From CAZRRV01 sp045660865 (GTDB lineage: Bacteria > Bacillota > Clostridia > Oscillospirales > Acutalibacteraceae): a stretch of DNA of 64,000 nt. The DNA is taken from contig JAZREP010000001.1 in NCBI GenBank assembly GCA_045660865.1, positions 1-64,000 of the forward strand, read 5' to 3'. Positions 51,493-62,000 of this stretch are shown here, in pieces; positions within the stretch are counted from its first letter, which is position 1; each line of letters opens with the position of its first letter. A program made the translations under genes and the position numbers. The notes under the pieces were generated by a model. The model saw only the letters and a program-made list of their open reading frames with translations, was not told the origin of the DNA and did not search any database.

Positions 51493-52932
51493 ATGAGTAG
51501 TATTAGAGAGGAATGTGGCGTTTTCGCCGTCTGCTGCACCGAGAATTATGATGTTGCCAGAATGACCTATTACGGTCTTTTTGCTTTGCAGCATCGTGGT
51601 CAGGAAAGCTGCGGTATCGTTGTTAATGATGACGGTCTGTTTAGCACCTACAAGGATACAGGACTTGTTAACGATGTTTTCACACCAAATGTCTTGGATA
51701 GTCTTGGCGAGGGAAATATGGCAATCGGCCATGTCCGTTACGGAACTAAGGGTACCAGTGGTCGCAGTAATGCACAACCCTTTGTTGTTAATCACATTAA
51801 AGGCCGTATGGCTGTGGCTAACAATGGTAATTTAATCAACTCTTGCGAATTGCGTTCTGAGCTTGAATTAGAGGGTTCAATCTTCCATTCAACAAGTGAT
51901 ACCGAGGTTATTTCCTACATAATCACAAAGGAACGTTTAAAAGCTCCTTCAATAGAAGAAGCAGTAAACCGTGCAATGCTTAGATTAAAAGGTGCATACT
52001 CTCTTATCGTTATGTCACCGACAAAAATCATTGCCGCACGTGACCCGAATGGTTTCCATCCGTTGTGCTACGGTAAAACTGAAGATGGCAGATATGTTGT
52101 TGCATCAGAAACCTGTGCATTGGATGCAGTTGGCGCAACACTTGTTCGTGATATTGAACCGGGCGAAATTATGGTATTCAGCAGTGAGGGTATTAAAAGC
52201 ATTAAGGACCATTGTGCTGATGCTGAACATAGACTTTGTGTCTTTGAATATATTTATTTCGCACGTCCTGACTCTGTTATTGATGGTTGTTCTGTTCATT
52301 CGGCACGCCTTCGTGCAGGTGCTTTCCTCGCAAAGGATTCGCCTGTTGATGCCGATGTTGTAATCGGCGTACCCGACTCTGGGTTGGATGCTGCTGTCGG
52401 TTATTCTAAGGAATCAGGTATTCCTTACGAAATCGGCTTTATTAAAAACAAATATATTGGTAGAACGTTTATTGCTCCCGGTCAAAAAAGCCGTGAGGAT
52501 AAAGTTCGTATCAAATTAAATCCGATTTCTGAGGTTGTTAAGGATAAACGAATTGTTTTAATTGATGACTCCATTGTTCGTGGTACAACGAGCGGACGAA
52601 TTGTTTCGTTATTACGTGAAGCTGGTGCAAAAGAAATTCATATGCGTGTTTCGGCACCGCCGTTTCTTAACCCTTGTTACTACGGCACAGATATCGATTC
52701 ACGTGAGAATTTGATTGCCTGCCACCATACAAAGGAAGAAATCGCAGAAATTATCGGTGTAGATTCCTTGGGCTTTTTAAGTTTAGACAGCGTTACAAAG
52801 CTGGCAGGGGAGTCTAATTGTTCGGGATATTGTACCGCTTGTTTTGACGGAAACTATCCTACCGAAATTCCAACCGTAACACAAAAAGACCGTTACGGCT
52901 CTAAAATATCAGAAAAAAACAAAAATAATTAG
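51493..52932 (+). CDS. purF: Amidophosphoribosyltransferase PurF
   Basis: PurF makes the first committed intermediate, phosphoribosylamine. The nucleophile Cys is in EECGVFAV after a propeptide of seven residues that would be removed. The PRPP motif is IVLIDDSIVRGTTSG near residue 354, and CSGYCTAC near the C-terminus supplies cysteines for the structural [4Fe-4S] cluster of the B. subtilis type. The length is 479 residues. Confidence 0.97.
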   Translation: MSSIREECGVFAVCCTENYDVARMTYYGLFALQHRGQESCGIVVNDDGLFSTYKDTGLVNDVFTPNVLDSLGEGNMAIGHVRYGTKGTSGRSNAQPFVVNHIKGRMAVANNGNLINSCELRSELELEGSIFHSTSDTEVISYIITKERLKAPSIEEAVNRAMLRLKGAYSLIVMSPTKIIAARDPNGFHPLCYGKTEDGRYVVASETCALDAVGATLVRDIEPGEIMVFSSEGIKSIKDHCADAEHRLCVFEYIYFARPDSVIDGCSVHSARLRAGAFLAKDSPVDADVVIGVPDSGLDAAVGYSKESGIPYEIGFIKNKYIGRTFIAPGQKSREDKVRIKLNPISEVVKDKRIVLIDDSIVRGTTSGRIVSLLREAGAKEIHMRVSAPPFLNPCYYGTDIDSRENLIACHHTKEEIAEIIGVDSLGFLSLDSVTKLAGESNCSGYCTACFDGNYPTEIPTVTQKDRYGSKISEKNKNN

Positions 52933-52941
52933 GAGAGCAAC

Positions 52942-53985
52942 ATGATTAATAATTCTAAATCAGACAGCTACGCTGCTGCAGGTGTTGATATTACAGCGGG
53001 ATATAAAGCCGTTGAACTTATGAAAACTCATATTGCGCGCACAATGACCTCGGGTGCTCTTTCAGGTCTTGGCGGATTCGGTGGACTCTTTGAACTCGAT
53101 ATAGAGGGAATTGAAAAGCCGGTATTGGTAAGCGGTACCGACGGTGTTGGTACCAAATTAAAGCTTGCCTTCTTACTTGACAAACACGACACAGTAGGTA
53201 TTGACTGTGTTGCAATGTGCGTTAACGATGTTATTTGCTGTGGCGCTAAACCGTTATTCTTTTTAGATTACATTGCCTGCGGCAAGAATGTACCTGAAAA
53301 AATTGCTCAAATTGTTTCAGGTATAGCAGAAGGTTGTGTTCAATCGGGCTCTGCCTTAATTGGTGGCGAAACAGCTGAAATGCCCGGTTTTTACCCAATT
53401 GATGAATATGACTTGGCAGGTTTTTCTGTCGGTGTTGTAGATAAATCAAAAATCATTGACAATAGCACTATTAGTGAAGGTGATGTTGTAATTGCTCTGC
53501 CTTCAAGTGGTGTACATTCAAATGGTTTCTCACTTGTGCGTAAAGTTTTGGATGTTGAAAACAGTGATATTAAATCACCTTGTGCTGAACTTGGCGGTAA
53601 ATCAGTAGGCGAAACATTGCTTACTCCTACTAAGATTTATGTAAAACCCATACTTGCACTTTTAGAAAAAGTAAACGTTAAAGGTATTTCACATATTACC
53701 GGCGGCGGTTTCTATGAGAATATTCCCCGCAGTATTCCCGACGGATTTGGCGCAAAAATCAAAATGGATGCTGTTAAAGTTCTTCCGATTTTTGATTATA
53801 TCGCAAAGGTTGGAAATATTCCTGAGCGTGATATGTTCAACACCTTTAATATGGGTGTTGGTATGAGTGTAATCGTACCTGCTGACCAAGCTGACCTTGC
53901 CCTTGAAATCTTAAAGGCAAATGGTGAGGACGCTTACGTAATTGGCGAAATTATTCAATCTGAGGATAAGGTTGTTTTATGTTAA
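52942..53985 (+). CDS. purM: AIR synthase PurM
   Basis: PurM closes FGAM to AIR. The 347-residue protein starts with YAAAGVDITAGYKAV and has VSGTDGVGTKLKLA, GIDCVAMCVNDV, GGETAEMPGFY and HITGGGFYENIPR. It overlaps purN by 7 bp. Confidence 0.97.
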   Translation: MINNSKSDSYAAAGVDITAGYKAVELMKTHIARTMTSGALSGLGGFGGLFELDIEGIEKPVLVSGTDGVGTKLKLAFLLDKHDTVGIDCVAMCVNDVICCGAKPLFFLDYIACGKNVPEKIAQIVSGIAEGCVQSGSALIGGETAEMPGFYPIDEYDLAGFSVGVVDKSKIIDNSTISEGDVVIALPSSGVHSNGFSLVRKVLDVENSDIKSPCAELGGKSVGETLLTPTKIYVKPILALLEKVNVKGISHITGGGFYENIPRSIPDGFGAKIKMDAVKVLPIFDYIAKVGNIPERDMFNTFNMGVGMSVIVPADQADLALEILKANGEDAYVIGEIIQSEDKVVLC

Positions 53986-54599
53986 GTAAAGCTAGAATAG
54001 CCGTTTTCGTTTCGGGCGGCGGCACAAATTTGCAAGCTTTGATAGATGCTCAAAATTCAAATAAGATTAAAAACGGTGAAATTGTGCTTGTCCTTTCAAG
54101 CAACCCTGATGCTTATGCATTACAGCGTGCTCAAAATGCCGGCATAGAGACTGAGGTTGTTTCTAAAAAGGCTTGTGGCAGTCAGGAAGAGTTTGAAGCG
54201 GCTATTTGCCGTAATCTTGAAAAGTTTGAAATTGATTTTATAGTGCTTGCAGGGTTTATGAGTATTTTAAGTGCCGATTTTACGGCACGTTACCCAAAAC
54301 GTATAATCAATGTTCACCCGTCGCTTATTCCGTCTTTTTGCGGTAAGGGTTTTTATGGCCTGCGTGTACATCAGGCGGCGCTTGATTACGGCGTTAAGGT
54401 TACAGGTGCTACTGTACACTTTGTAAACGAGATACCCGACGGGGGAGAGATTATTCTTCAAAAAGCCGTCGAAATTGAGGCCAGCGATACACCCGAAACC
54501 CTGCAAAGACGAGTTATGGAACAAGCAGAGTGGATATTGTTGCCCGAAGCAGTCGAGAAGGTTTGCTGCGAATTTGTTGAAAAGAGGAGTCAAAAATGA
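53979..54599 (+). CDS. purN: GAR formyltransferase PurN
   Basis: PurN transfers a formyl group from 10-formyl-THF to GAR. The 206-residue protein has VFVSGGGTNLQALID, the folate/catalytic NVHPSLIPSF and GATVHFVNEIPDGG with the catalytic Asp. It overlaps both neighbours. Confidence 0.96.
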   Translation: MLSKARIAVFVSGGGTNLQALIDAQNSNKIKNGEIVLVLSSNPDAYALQRAQNAGIETEVVSKKACGSQEEFEAAICRNLEKFEIDFIVLAGFMSILSADFTARYPKRIINVHPSLIPSFCGKGFYGLRVHQAALDYGVKVTGATVHFVNEIPDGGEIILQKAVEIEASDTPETLQRRVMEQAEWILLPEAVEKVCCEFVEKRSQK

Positions 54600-55315
54600 A
54601 CATTTATGAAATCAAAACAATAGGTGACCGCGTTAAAGGTAACTCCTATGTTGGTCGTGGTATTGCAATCGGTAAAACTGAGGACGGAACAAAGGCTGCT
54701 GCCGCATATTTTATTATGGGTCGCAGTGAAAACAGCCGTAACCGTGTTTTTGCTGAGCATGACGGTGCAGTGTTTACAGAGCCTTTTGATTTTGCAAAGG
54801 TTGAGGACCCCTCGCTGATTATTTATGCCGCAGTTCGTGGAATAGATAATAAACTTATTGTAACAAATGGCGACCAAACCGATACCATTTACGATTATGT
54901 ACAGGCAGGCAAAGGCTTTAAATGTGCTTTGCAAACCCGTGAATTTGAGCCTGACGCTCCTAATTTCACTCCTAGAATTAGTGGTATGCTTACCTTTGAC
55001 AAAAACGACTTTAAATATGATATGAGCATTTTAAAGAGCGCAGATGCTGAAGGTACCGCCTGCAACCGTTATTTCTATTCTTATGAGCCTATTGCAGGAC
55101 TGGGTCATTTTATCCACACCTATGTATGTGACGGAAACCCGATTCCCACCTTCCAAGGTGAGCCTGAGCGCATTGAAATCCCCAATTGCATTGATACCTT
55201 TACCAATGATATTTGGGAAAACTTAGATGCAGATAATAAAATATCTCTTTATGTAAGATATATTGACTTGAAAACCGGCGAAATCGAGAGCCGTATGATT
55301 AACAAAAACAAATAG
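54596..55315 (+). CDS. purO: IMP cyclohydrolase, PurO-type
   Basis: This 239-residue protein resembles the PurO-type IMP cyclohydrolase family (first known in archaea; Pfam IMP_cyclohyd) rather than the N-terminal domain of bacterial PurH. Visible blocks are SYVGRGIAIGKTEDG, YFIMGRSENSRNRVF, and YDYVQAGKGFK. It would close FAICAR to IMP. The next gene is a stand-alone AICAR formyltransferase, so the last two steps of IMP synthesis are on separate proteins here. It overlaps purN (ATGA). Confidence 0.9.
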   Translation: MNIYEIKTIGDRVKGNSYVGRGIAIGKTEDGTKAAAAYFIMGRSENSRNRVFAEHDGAVFTEPFDFAKVEDPSLIIYAAVRGIDNKLIVTNGDQTDTIYDYVQAGKGFKCALQTREFEPDAPNFTPRISGMLTFDKNDFKYDMSILKSADAEGTACNRYFYSYEPIAGLGHFIHTYVCDGNPIPTFQGEPERIEIPNCIDTFTNDIWENLDADNKISLYVRYIDLKTGEIESRMINKNK

Positions 55316-55328
55316 AAGGTGAAACACG

Positions 55329-56513
55329 ATGAAAGAGTTTGAACTTAAATACGGCTGTAACCCTAATCAAAAGCCGGCTAAAATATTTATGGAAAACGGC
55401 AAAGATTTGCCGCTTGAAATATTAAACGGAAAGCCCGGATTTATTAACTTTTTAGATGCCTTTAACTCTTGGCAGTTAGTTAGTGAATTAAAAGCAGCGT
55501 TAGGTTTACCTGCTGTTGCATCTTTTAAGCACGTTAGCCCTACCTCTGCGGCAGTCGGTACTATTTTACCTGAAAAGCTTAAAAAAGCCTGCTTTGTTGA
55601 CGATATTCCCGAATTAGATGAATCACTCTTGGCTTGTGCTTATGCACGTGCTCGCGGTACTGATAGAATGTGCTCTTTCGGTGACTGGGTAGCGCTTTCC
55701 GATACCTGTGATGCTACTACCGCTAAATTGATTCAGCGTGAGGTTTCTGACGGTGTTATTGCACCTGACTATACTGATGAGGCTTTGGAAATACTCAAAT
55801 CCAAGCGCAAGGGTAGCTACAATATAGTAAAAATTGACCCCAACTATATTCCTGAGCCGATTGAACGTAAACACGTTTTTGGCATTACCTTTGAGCAGGG
55901 AAGAAACAACTTTGAAATCAATGAAAAGTTACTTGAAAATATTGTTACAGAGAATAAAGAATTACCCGACACAGCAAAGCGTGATTTAATTCTTGCTCTC
56001 ATCACCTTAAAATATACACAATCCAACTCTGTTTGCTATGCCGTTGATGGACAAGCAATCGGTGTTGGTGCTGGACAACAATCTCGTATCCACTGTACTC
56101 GTTTGGCAGGCGGCAAGGCTGATACTTGGCAGCTTCGTCAATACGATAAGGTTTTAAATTTACCCTTTAAGGATACTATGAGCCGTGCAGAACGTGATAA
56201 CGTTATTGACGGTTATATCAATAAGAACGAAGAAGATGTTTGTGCAGACGGCAATTGGCAGAAATATTTCACTAGCCAGCCTGAACCGTTGACCGACGAA
56301 GAGGCAAAGGCATACCTTGCTACAATAACAAATGTTGCTCTTGGCTCTGATGCATTCTTCCCGTTTGATGATAATATTGAACGTGCTAAACGTAGCGGTG
56401 TTTCTTACATTGCTGAGCCGGGCGGTTCAATTCGTGATGATGCAGTAATTGATTGCTGTAATAAATACGGAATAGCAATGGCCTTTACCGGTATGCGTTT
56501 GTTCCATCACTAA
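55329..56513 (+). CDS. AICAR formyltransferase (stand-alone PurH-type domain)
   Basis: This 394-residue protein matches only the AICAR transformylase half of PurH: LKYGCNPNQKPAKI at the start, ASFKHVSPTSAAVG with the Lys-His pair of the active site, GVGAGQQSRIHCTRLAG, and SDAFFPFDDNIERAKRSGV. The MGS-like cyclohydrolase domain (about 190 residues) is missing and replaced by the separate PurO-type protein upstream. It uses 10-formyl-THF, whose supply is helped by the next gene, glyA. Confidence 0.93.
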   Translation: MKEFELKYGCNPNQKPAKIFMENGKDLPLEILNGKPGFINFLDAFNSWQLVSELKAALGLPAVASFKHVSPTSAAVGTILPEKLKKACFVDDIPELDESLLACAYARARGTDRMCSFGDWVALSDTCDATTAKLIQREVSDGVIAPDYTDEALEILKSKRKGSYNIVKIDPNYIPEPIERKHVFGITFEQGRNNFEINEKLLENIVTENKELPDTAKRDLILALITLKYTQSNSVCYAVDGQAIGVGAGQQSRIHCTRLAGGKADTWQLRQYDKVLNLPFKDTMSRAERDNVIDGYINKNEEDVCADGNWQKYFTSQPEPLTDEEAKAYLATITNVALGSDAFFPFDDNIERAKRSGVSYIAEPGGSIRDDAVIDCCNKYGIAMAFTGMRLFHH

Positions 56514-56527
56514 AAAGGAGAAAGACA

Positions 56528-57763
56528 ATGAACTTTTTTGATGAATTACAAAATTACGATACAGAAGTTTTTGCCGCTTGCAGTGATGAATTAAAGCGTC
56601 AACAACAGAATATTGAGCTTATTGCTTCTGAGAATATTGTTTCAAAGGCAACATTACTTGCCGCAGGCACGGTGCTTACCAATAAATACGCTGAAGGCTT
56701 CCCGGGTAAACGTTATTACGGCGGATGCGTTCATGTAGACGTTGTTGAAAACATTGCAAGAGAGCGTGCTAAAAAGCTTTTTGGCGCTGACCATGCAAAT
56801 GTTCAGCCCCACAGCGGTGCAAGTGCTAACTTGGCAGTTTTCTTTGCATTGTTGCAACCCGGTGATACCGTAATGGGTCTTAACTTAGCCCACGGCGGAC
56901 ACCTTTCTCACGGTTCACCTGTTAACATTTCTGGTAAATATTTCAATATCGTGCCTTACAGTGTTTCAGATGATACTGAAATGTTAGATTACGAAGCAAT
57001 CCGTAAAACTGCATTAGAATGCAAACCCAAAATGATTATTGCAGGTGCCAGCGCATATTCACGAGTTATTGATTTTGCTAAAATCCGTGAAATTGCTGAC
57101 GAGGTTGGCGCTTATTATATGGTTGATATGGCGCATATCGCAGGTCTTGTTGCTGCCGGTTTACATCCCAGCCCAGTACCTTATGCTGATATTGTTACTA
57201 CAACAACCCACAAAACATTACGTGGTCCTCGTGGCGGTATGATTTTGTGCAAAGAAGAATTTGCTAAGCAGATTGATAAGGCTGTTTTCCCCGGCATACA
57301 GGGCGGACCTTTGATGCACATAATTGCTGCAAAAGCTGTAGCTCTTGGCGAGGCGCTTACAGATGAATTTAAAGAATATCAAAAGCAGGTAGTTAAAAAT
57401 GCTGCTGCTTTGGCTGAGAATTTAAAGGTTGAAGGCTTCCGTATCGTATCGGGCGGAACTGATAACCATTTGTTGCTTTTAGACCTTCGTCCCTTTAATA
57501 TTACCGGTAAAGAGATGGAAGCACGTTTGGACGCTGTTCACATCACAGTTAACAAAAACGCTATTCCTAACGACCCAGAAAGCCCCTTTGTTACAAGCGG
57601 TATTCGAGTAGGAACTCCTGCAGTTACAACACGTGGCTTTAAAGAGGCTGAAATGGCACTTATTGCTAAGTGGATGAAAGCAGTAGCAGTTGATTTTGAA
57701 AATTCAAAGGAACAGATTAGCGCAGAGGTTGTAGCCCTTTGTGAAAAATACCCGATTTATTAA
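56528..57763 (+). CDS. glyA: Serine hydroxymethyltransferase
   Basis: GlyA makes glycine and 5,10-methylene-THF from serine; both feed purine synthesis. The 411-residue PLP enzyme has LIASENIVSKATLLA, YAEGFPGKRYYGGC, VDMAHIAGLVAAG and the PLP lysine in TTTTHKTLRGPRGG. Its place inside the purine operon fits control by the folate-stress signal ZTP. Confidence 0.96.
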   Translation: MNFFDELQNYDTEVFAACSDELKRQQQNIELIASENIVSKATLLAAGTVLTNKYAEGFPGKRYYGGCVHVDVVENIARERAKKLFGADHANVQPHSGASANLAVFFALLQPGDTVMGLNLAHGGHLSHGSPVNISGKYFNIVPYSVSDDTEMLDYEAIRKTALECKPKMIIAGASAYSRVIDFAKIREIADEVGAYYMVDMAHIAGLVAAGLHPSPVPYADIVTTTTHKTLRGPRGGMILCKEEFAKQIDKAVFPGIQGGPLMHIIAAKAVALGEALTDEFKEYQKQVVKNAAALAENLKVEGFRIVSGGTDNHLLLLDLRPFNITGKEMEARLDAVHITVNKNAIPNDPESPFVTSGIRVGTPAVTTRGFKEAEMALIAKWMKAVAVDFENSKEQISAEVVALCEKYPIY

Positions 57764-57774
57764 GGAGAATCAGA

Positions 57775-59046
57775 ATGACAGTTCTTGTAGTTGGCGGTGG
57801 CGGTCGTGAGCACGCTATTATCAAAAAACTAAAAGAAAACAAGGAAATTGATAAAATCTATGCTTTGCCCGGTAACGGAGGCATTGCCGCAGATGCAGAG
57901 TGTGTTTCTATAGCTGCAAAGGATATTGATGGCATTGTAAACTTTGCTGTTAACAATAAGGTTGATTATGCCGTGGTTGCACCTGATGACCCGTTGGTGC
58001 TGGGAGCAGTAGATGCATTACAAAATGCAGGTATACCTTGCTTTGGTCCCAATAAAGCGGCTGCTATTATTGAGGGTAGTAAGGTATTCTCCAAGAACCT
58101 AATGAAAAAATACAATATCCCAACTGCTCAGTATGCTGTCTTTACAGATTTACAAAAGGCGCTTGATTATTTAGAAAATGCTCCGATTCCTACCGTAATT
58201 AAGGCTGACGGTCTTGCGCTCGGTAAAGGTGTAGTGATTGCTACTACAAAACAAGAGGCGCTTGATGCCGTTCGTTCCATGATGGAGGATAAAATATTCG
58301 GTGAAAGCGGAAGTCAGGTTGTTATTGAAGAGTTTTTAACCGGTCCTGAGGTTTCGGTGCTTGCCTTTACCGACGGTAAAACGATGGTGCCGATGATTTC
58401 TTCAATGGACCATAAACGCATTTATGATAACGACCAGGGACCGAATACAGGTGGTATGGGCACTGTTGCACCCAACCCGTATTATACAAAGGAAATTGCA
58501 GAACAATGCATGGAAACAATCTTTTTACCCACCATGCGTGCAATGAACGCAGAGGGCAGAACCTTTAAAGGTTGTTTGTATTTCGGTTTAATGCTTACCG
58601 AAAACGGTCCTAAGGTAATTGAATACAACTGCCGTTTCGGTGACCCCGAAACTCAGGTTGTTTTGCCGTTGCTTAAAACAGATTTATTTACTGTTATGCG
58701 TGCGGTAACTGATGAAACTCTTGCAGATTTAGATATAAAATGGAGCGAAGAATCTGCTTGTTGCGTTATTATGGCTTCAGACGGTTATCCGCAAAAGTAT
58801 AAGACCGGTTTTGAGTTACATATACCGAATGAAATTAAAGATACAGTTTATATTGCGGGCGCAAAGCTTGAAAATGATATTCTTTGTACCGCAGGCGGCC
58901 GTGTTTTAGGTGTAACGGCAATGGGCGCTACACTTAACGAGGCAATTGGCAAAGCCTATGAAAAGGTTGAGCAAATTAAGTTTGACAACGCCGTATATCG
59001 TAAGGATATCGGCGCAAGAGCATTAAAGGCATTGGAGGTCAAATAA
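57775..59046 (+). CDS. purD: GAR synthetase PurD
   Basis: PurD joins phosphoribosylamine and glycine. The 423-residue ATP-grasp enzyme has VLVVGGGGREHAI at the start, IKADGLALGKGVVIA, NDQGPNTGGMGTVAPNP and EYNCRFGDPETQVVLP. The stop overlaps the purL start (TAATG). Confidence 0.97.
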   Translation: MTVLVVGGGGREHAIIKKLKENKEIDKIYALPGNGGIAADAECVSIAAKDIDGIVNFAVNNKVDYAVVAPDDPLVLGAVDALQNAGIPCFGPNKAAAIIEGSKVFSKNLMKKYNIPTAQYAVFTDLQKALDYLENAPIPTVIKADGLALGKGVVIATTKQEALDAVRSMMEDKIFGESGSQVVIEEFLTGPEVSVLAFTDGKTMVPMISSMDHKRIYDNDQGPNTGGMGTVAPNPYYTKEIAEQCMETIFLPTMRAMNAEGRTFKGCLYFGLMLTENGPKVIEYNCRFGDPETQVVLPLLKTDLFTVMRAVTDETLADLDIKWSEESACCVIMASDGYPQKYKTGFELHIPNEIKDTVYIAGAKLENDILCTAGGRVLGVTAMGATLNEAIGKAYEKVEQIKFDNAVYRKDIGARALKALEVK

Positions 59047-62000
59047 TGGTATATCGTGTTTATGTCGAAAAGAAGGAAGGCCTTGCTAATGAGGCTGCGG
59101 CACTCCTTGCCGATGCAAAAAATCTTTTGCAAATTTCTTCGCTGGAAAATGTACGTATATTCAACCGTTATGATGTTGAAAAAATTGATGAGGAACTCTT
59201 TAACTACGGAAAAACCGCCGTTTTTTCAGAGCCTCAGCTTGATATTTTATATGATGAATTACCGGAAGGTGCTAATGTTTGCTTTGCGGTAGAATATTTA
59301 CCCGGTCAGTTTGACCAGCGTGCAGATTCTGCAGCTCAGTGCTTGCAGATTCTTTCGCAAGGGGAGAGACCTACAGTACGCACCGCAAAAGTTTATTTGT
59401 TGTATGGTAATTTAACCGAAACCCAAATTGCTGAAATTAAGAAATATGTAATAAACCCTGTTGAAGCAAGAGAAGCTGCTTTGGAAAAGGTTGATACTTT
59501 ACAAGCGGAATACACTATTCCTGAAACCGTTGAAACTCTTGATGGTTTTATTGATTTGGATTCAAAAGGTTTGTCCGATTTTGTAGCTCGTTATGCTTTA
59601 GCAATGGATACAGAGGATATTGCCTTCTGCCAAAAATATTTCCAATCAGAAAAGCGTAATCCTACTATTACCGAAATTCGTATGATTGACACCTATTGGT
59701 CTGACCATTGCCGTCATACAACATTTTTAACTACAATTGATTCGGTACAGTTTGAGGATGAATTCCTTCAATCAATTTATAACGAGTATCTTGAAACTCG
59801 TAAGCAAGTGGGTCGTACAAAACCTGTTAATCTAATGGATTTGGCTACAATTGCTGTCCGCTACTTGAAACAAACAGGCAAGCTTGATAAGTTAGATGAA
59901 TCTGAGGAAATCAATGCTTGTACCGTTAAAATTGAGGTAGAGGTTGATGGCGTAAAAGAGCCTTGGCTTTTACTGTTCAAGAATGAAACACATAATCATC
60001 CTACCGAGATAGAGCCATTTGGTGGTGCGGCTACTTGTATTGGCGGTGCAATTCGTGACCCGCTTTCAGGTCGCTCTTATGTATATGGTGCTATGCGTGT
60101 TACAGGTGCGGCTGACCCGTTAAAGCCTGTAGCCGAAACTATACCCGGTAAATTGCCGCAACGTAAAATTGTTACTACTGCAGCAGCAGGTTATTCTTCA
60201 TACGGTAACCAGATTGGTCTTGCTACAGGTATCGTAGATGAAATTTATCACGATGGTTATGCTGCAAAGCGTATGGAAATCGGTGCGGTAATTGCCGCAA
60301 CACCTGCAGAAAATGTACGCCGTGAAGTACCACAGGATGGCGATATTGTCATTCTATTAGGCGGTAGAACAGGTCGTGACGGTTGCGGCGGTGCTACCGG
60401 CTCTTCCAAATCTCATAATATGCAATCTTTGGAAAACTGCGGTGCTGAGGTACAAAAAGGTAATGCACCTGAGGAACGCAAATTACAAAGACTTTTCCGC
60501 AATAAGGAAGCTTGCTTACTTATTAAGCGTTGTAACGACTTTGGTGCCGGCGGTGTTTCGGTTGCCATTGGTGAGTTGGCTGACGGCTTGGAAATCAATC
60601 TTAATGCCGTACCGAAAAAGTATGACGGCTTAGATGGTACAGAATTGGCTATTAGTGAGTCGCAGGAGCGTATGGCAGTTGTTGTAGAAAAAGAATCTGT
60701 TGCGCGCTTTTTAGAACTCGCAGCCGAGGAAAACCTTGAAGCTACAGTTGTGGCTGAGGTTAAAGCTGAGCCTCGTCTGGTAATGCATTGGAACGGCAAA
60801 ACAATAGTTAATATCAGCCGTGAATTTTTGAACTCCAACGGTGCTGAAAAACATATTGATATTGTTGCTGCACCTTTGAATGATTACAATAAAACCGTTA
60901 CCGATAATTTCGCAGAGCAAATGACTTCTGTGGCTGAGGACCTTAATACCTGTTCTAAGCGTGGACTTTCAGAGCGATTTGACTCTACTATCGGTGCAGG
61001 AACAGTTTTAATGCCCTTTGGCGGTAAAAATCAGTTAACACCTATTCAAGCTATGGTACAGAAGATTTCTGTTGAGCAAAAACACACCGATGATTGCTCC
61101 TTAATGGCTTGGGGTTACAATCCTTTTATTACTGAAAAAAGTCCTTATCACGGTGCATATCTTGCTGTTGTTGAATCAGTTTCAAAACTGATTGCTACAG
61201 GTGCAAAATTTGAGGATGTATATTTAACCTTCCAAGAATATTTTGCACGACCGAATCGTGATGCAAAGCGTTGGGGACAGCCTTTAAGCGCTCTGCTTGG
61301 CGCCTTTAAAGCACAAAAGGAATTAGGTATCGGTTCTATTGGCGGTAAGGACTCAATGAGTGGTACGTTTGAGAATTTAGATGTTCCGCCCACCTTGGTT
61401 TCCTTTGCTGTTACTACCGATAAGGTACAAAACATTGCTTCTCCTGAATTCAAAAAGGCAGGGAATAGAGTAGTTGTTGTTACACCTGAATATGATGAGA
61501 ATGGTCTTCCCAAGACTGAATCTTTATTAAATGTTTTTGCAACGGTTAACGAGCTTTTAGTTTCTAAAAAGGCAGTTGCGGCATACACACCTACAATAGG
61601 CGGTATAGCTGAGGCTGTTTTGAAAATGTGCTTTGGTAACGGCTTTGGTTTTGCATTTGATAACGAATTATCTATGCAAGATATTTTCGGTTACCGCTAC
61701 GGCTCATTTATTCTTGAATTGGCTGATGATACTGATATTGGTACATACTTGGGTACTGTAACTGATAAAGCAGAAATTGCTTATAAGGATACCGTATTAC
61801 CGCTTTCACAACTTTTAGAAACTTATGAGCAAAAGCTTGAAAGTGTATACACCTGCAACTTAGCTGCAAAACCGCAGAAAATGCAGAACTTCAGTTACAA
61901 AACTGAAAATCGTGTTGCACCTGCAATAAAAGTTGCAAAGCCTCGAGTTTTAATCCCTGTTTTCCCGGGTACAAACTGCGAGTATGATTCGGCAAAGGTT

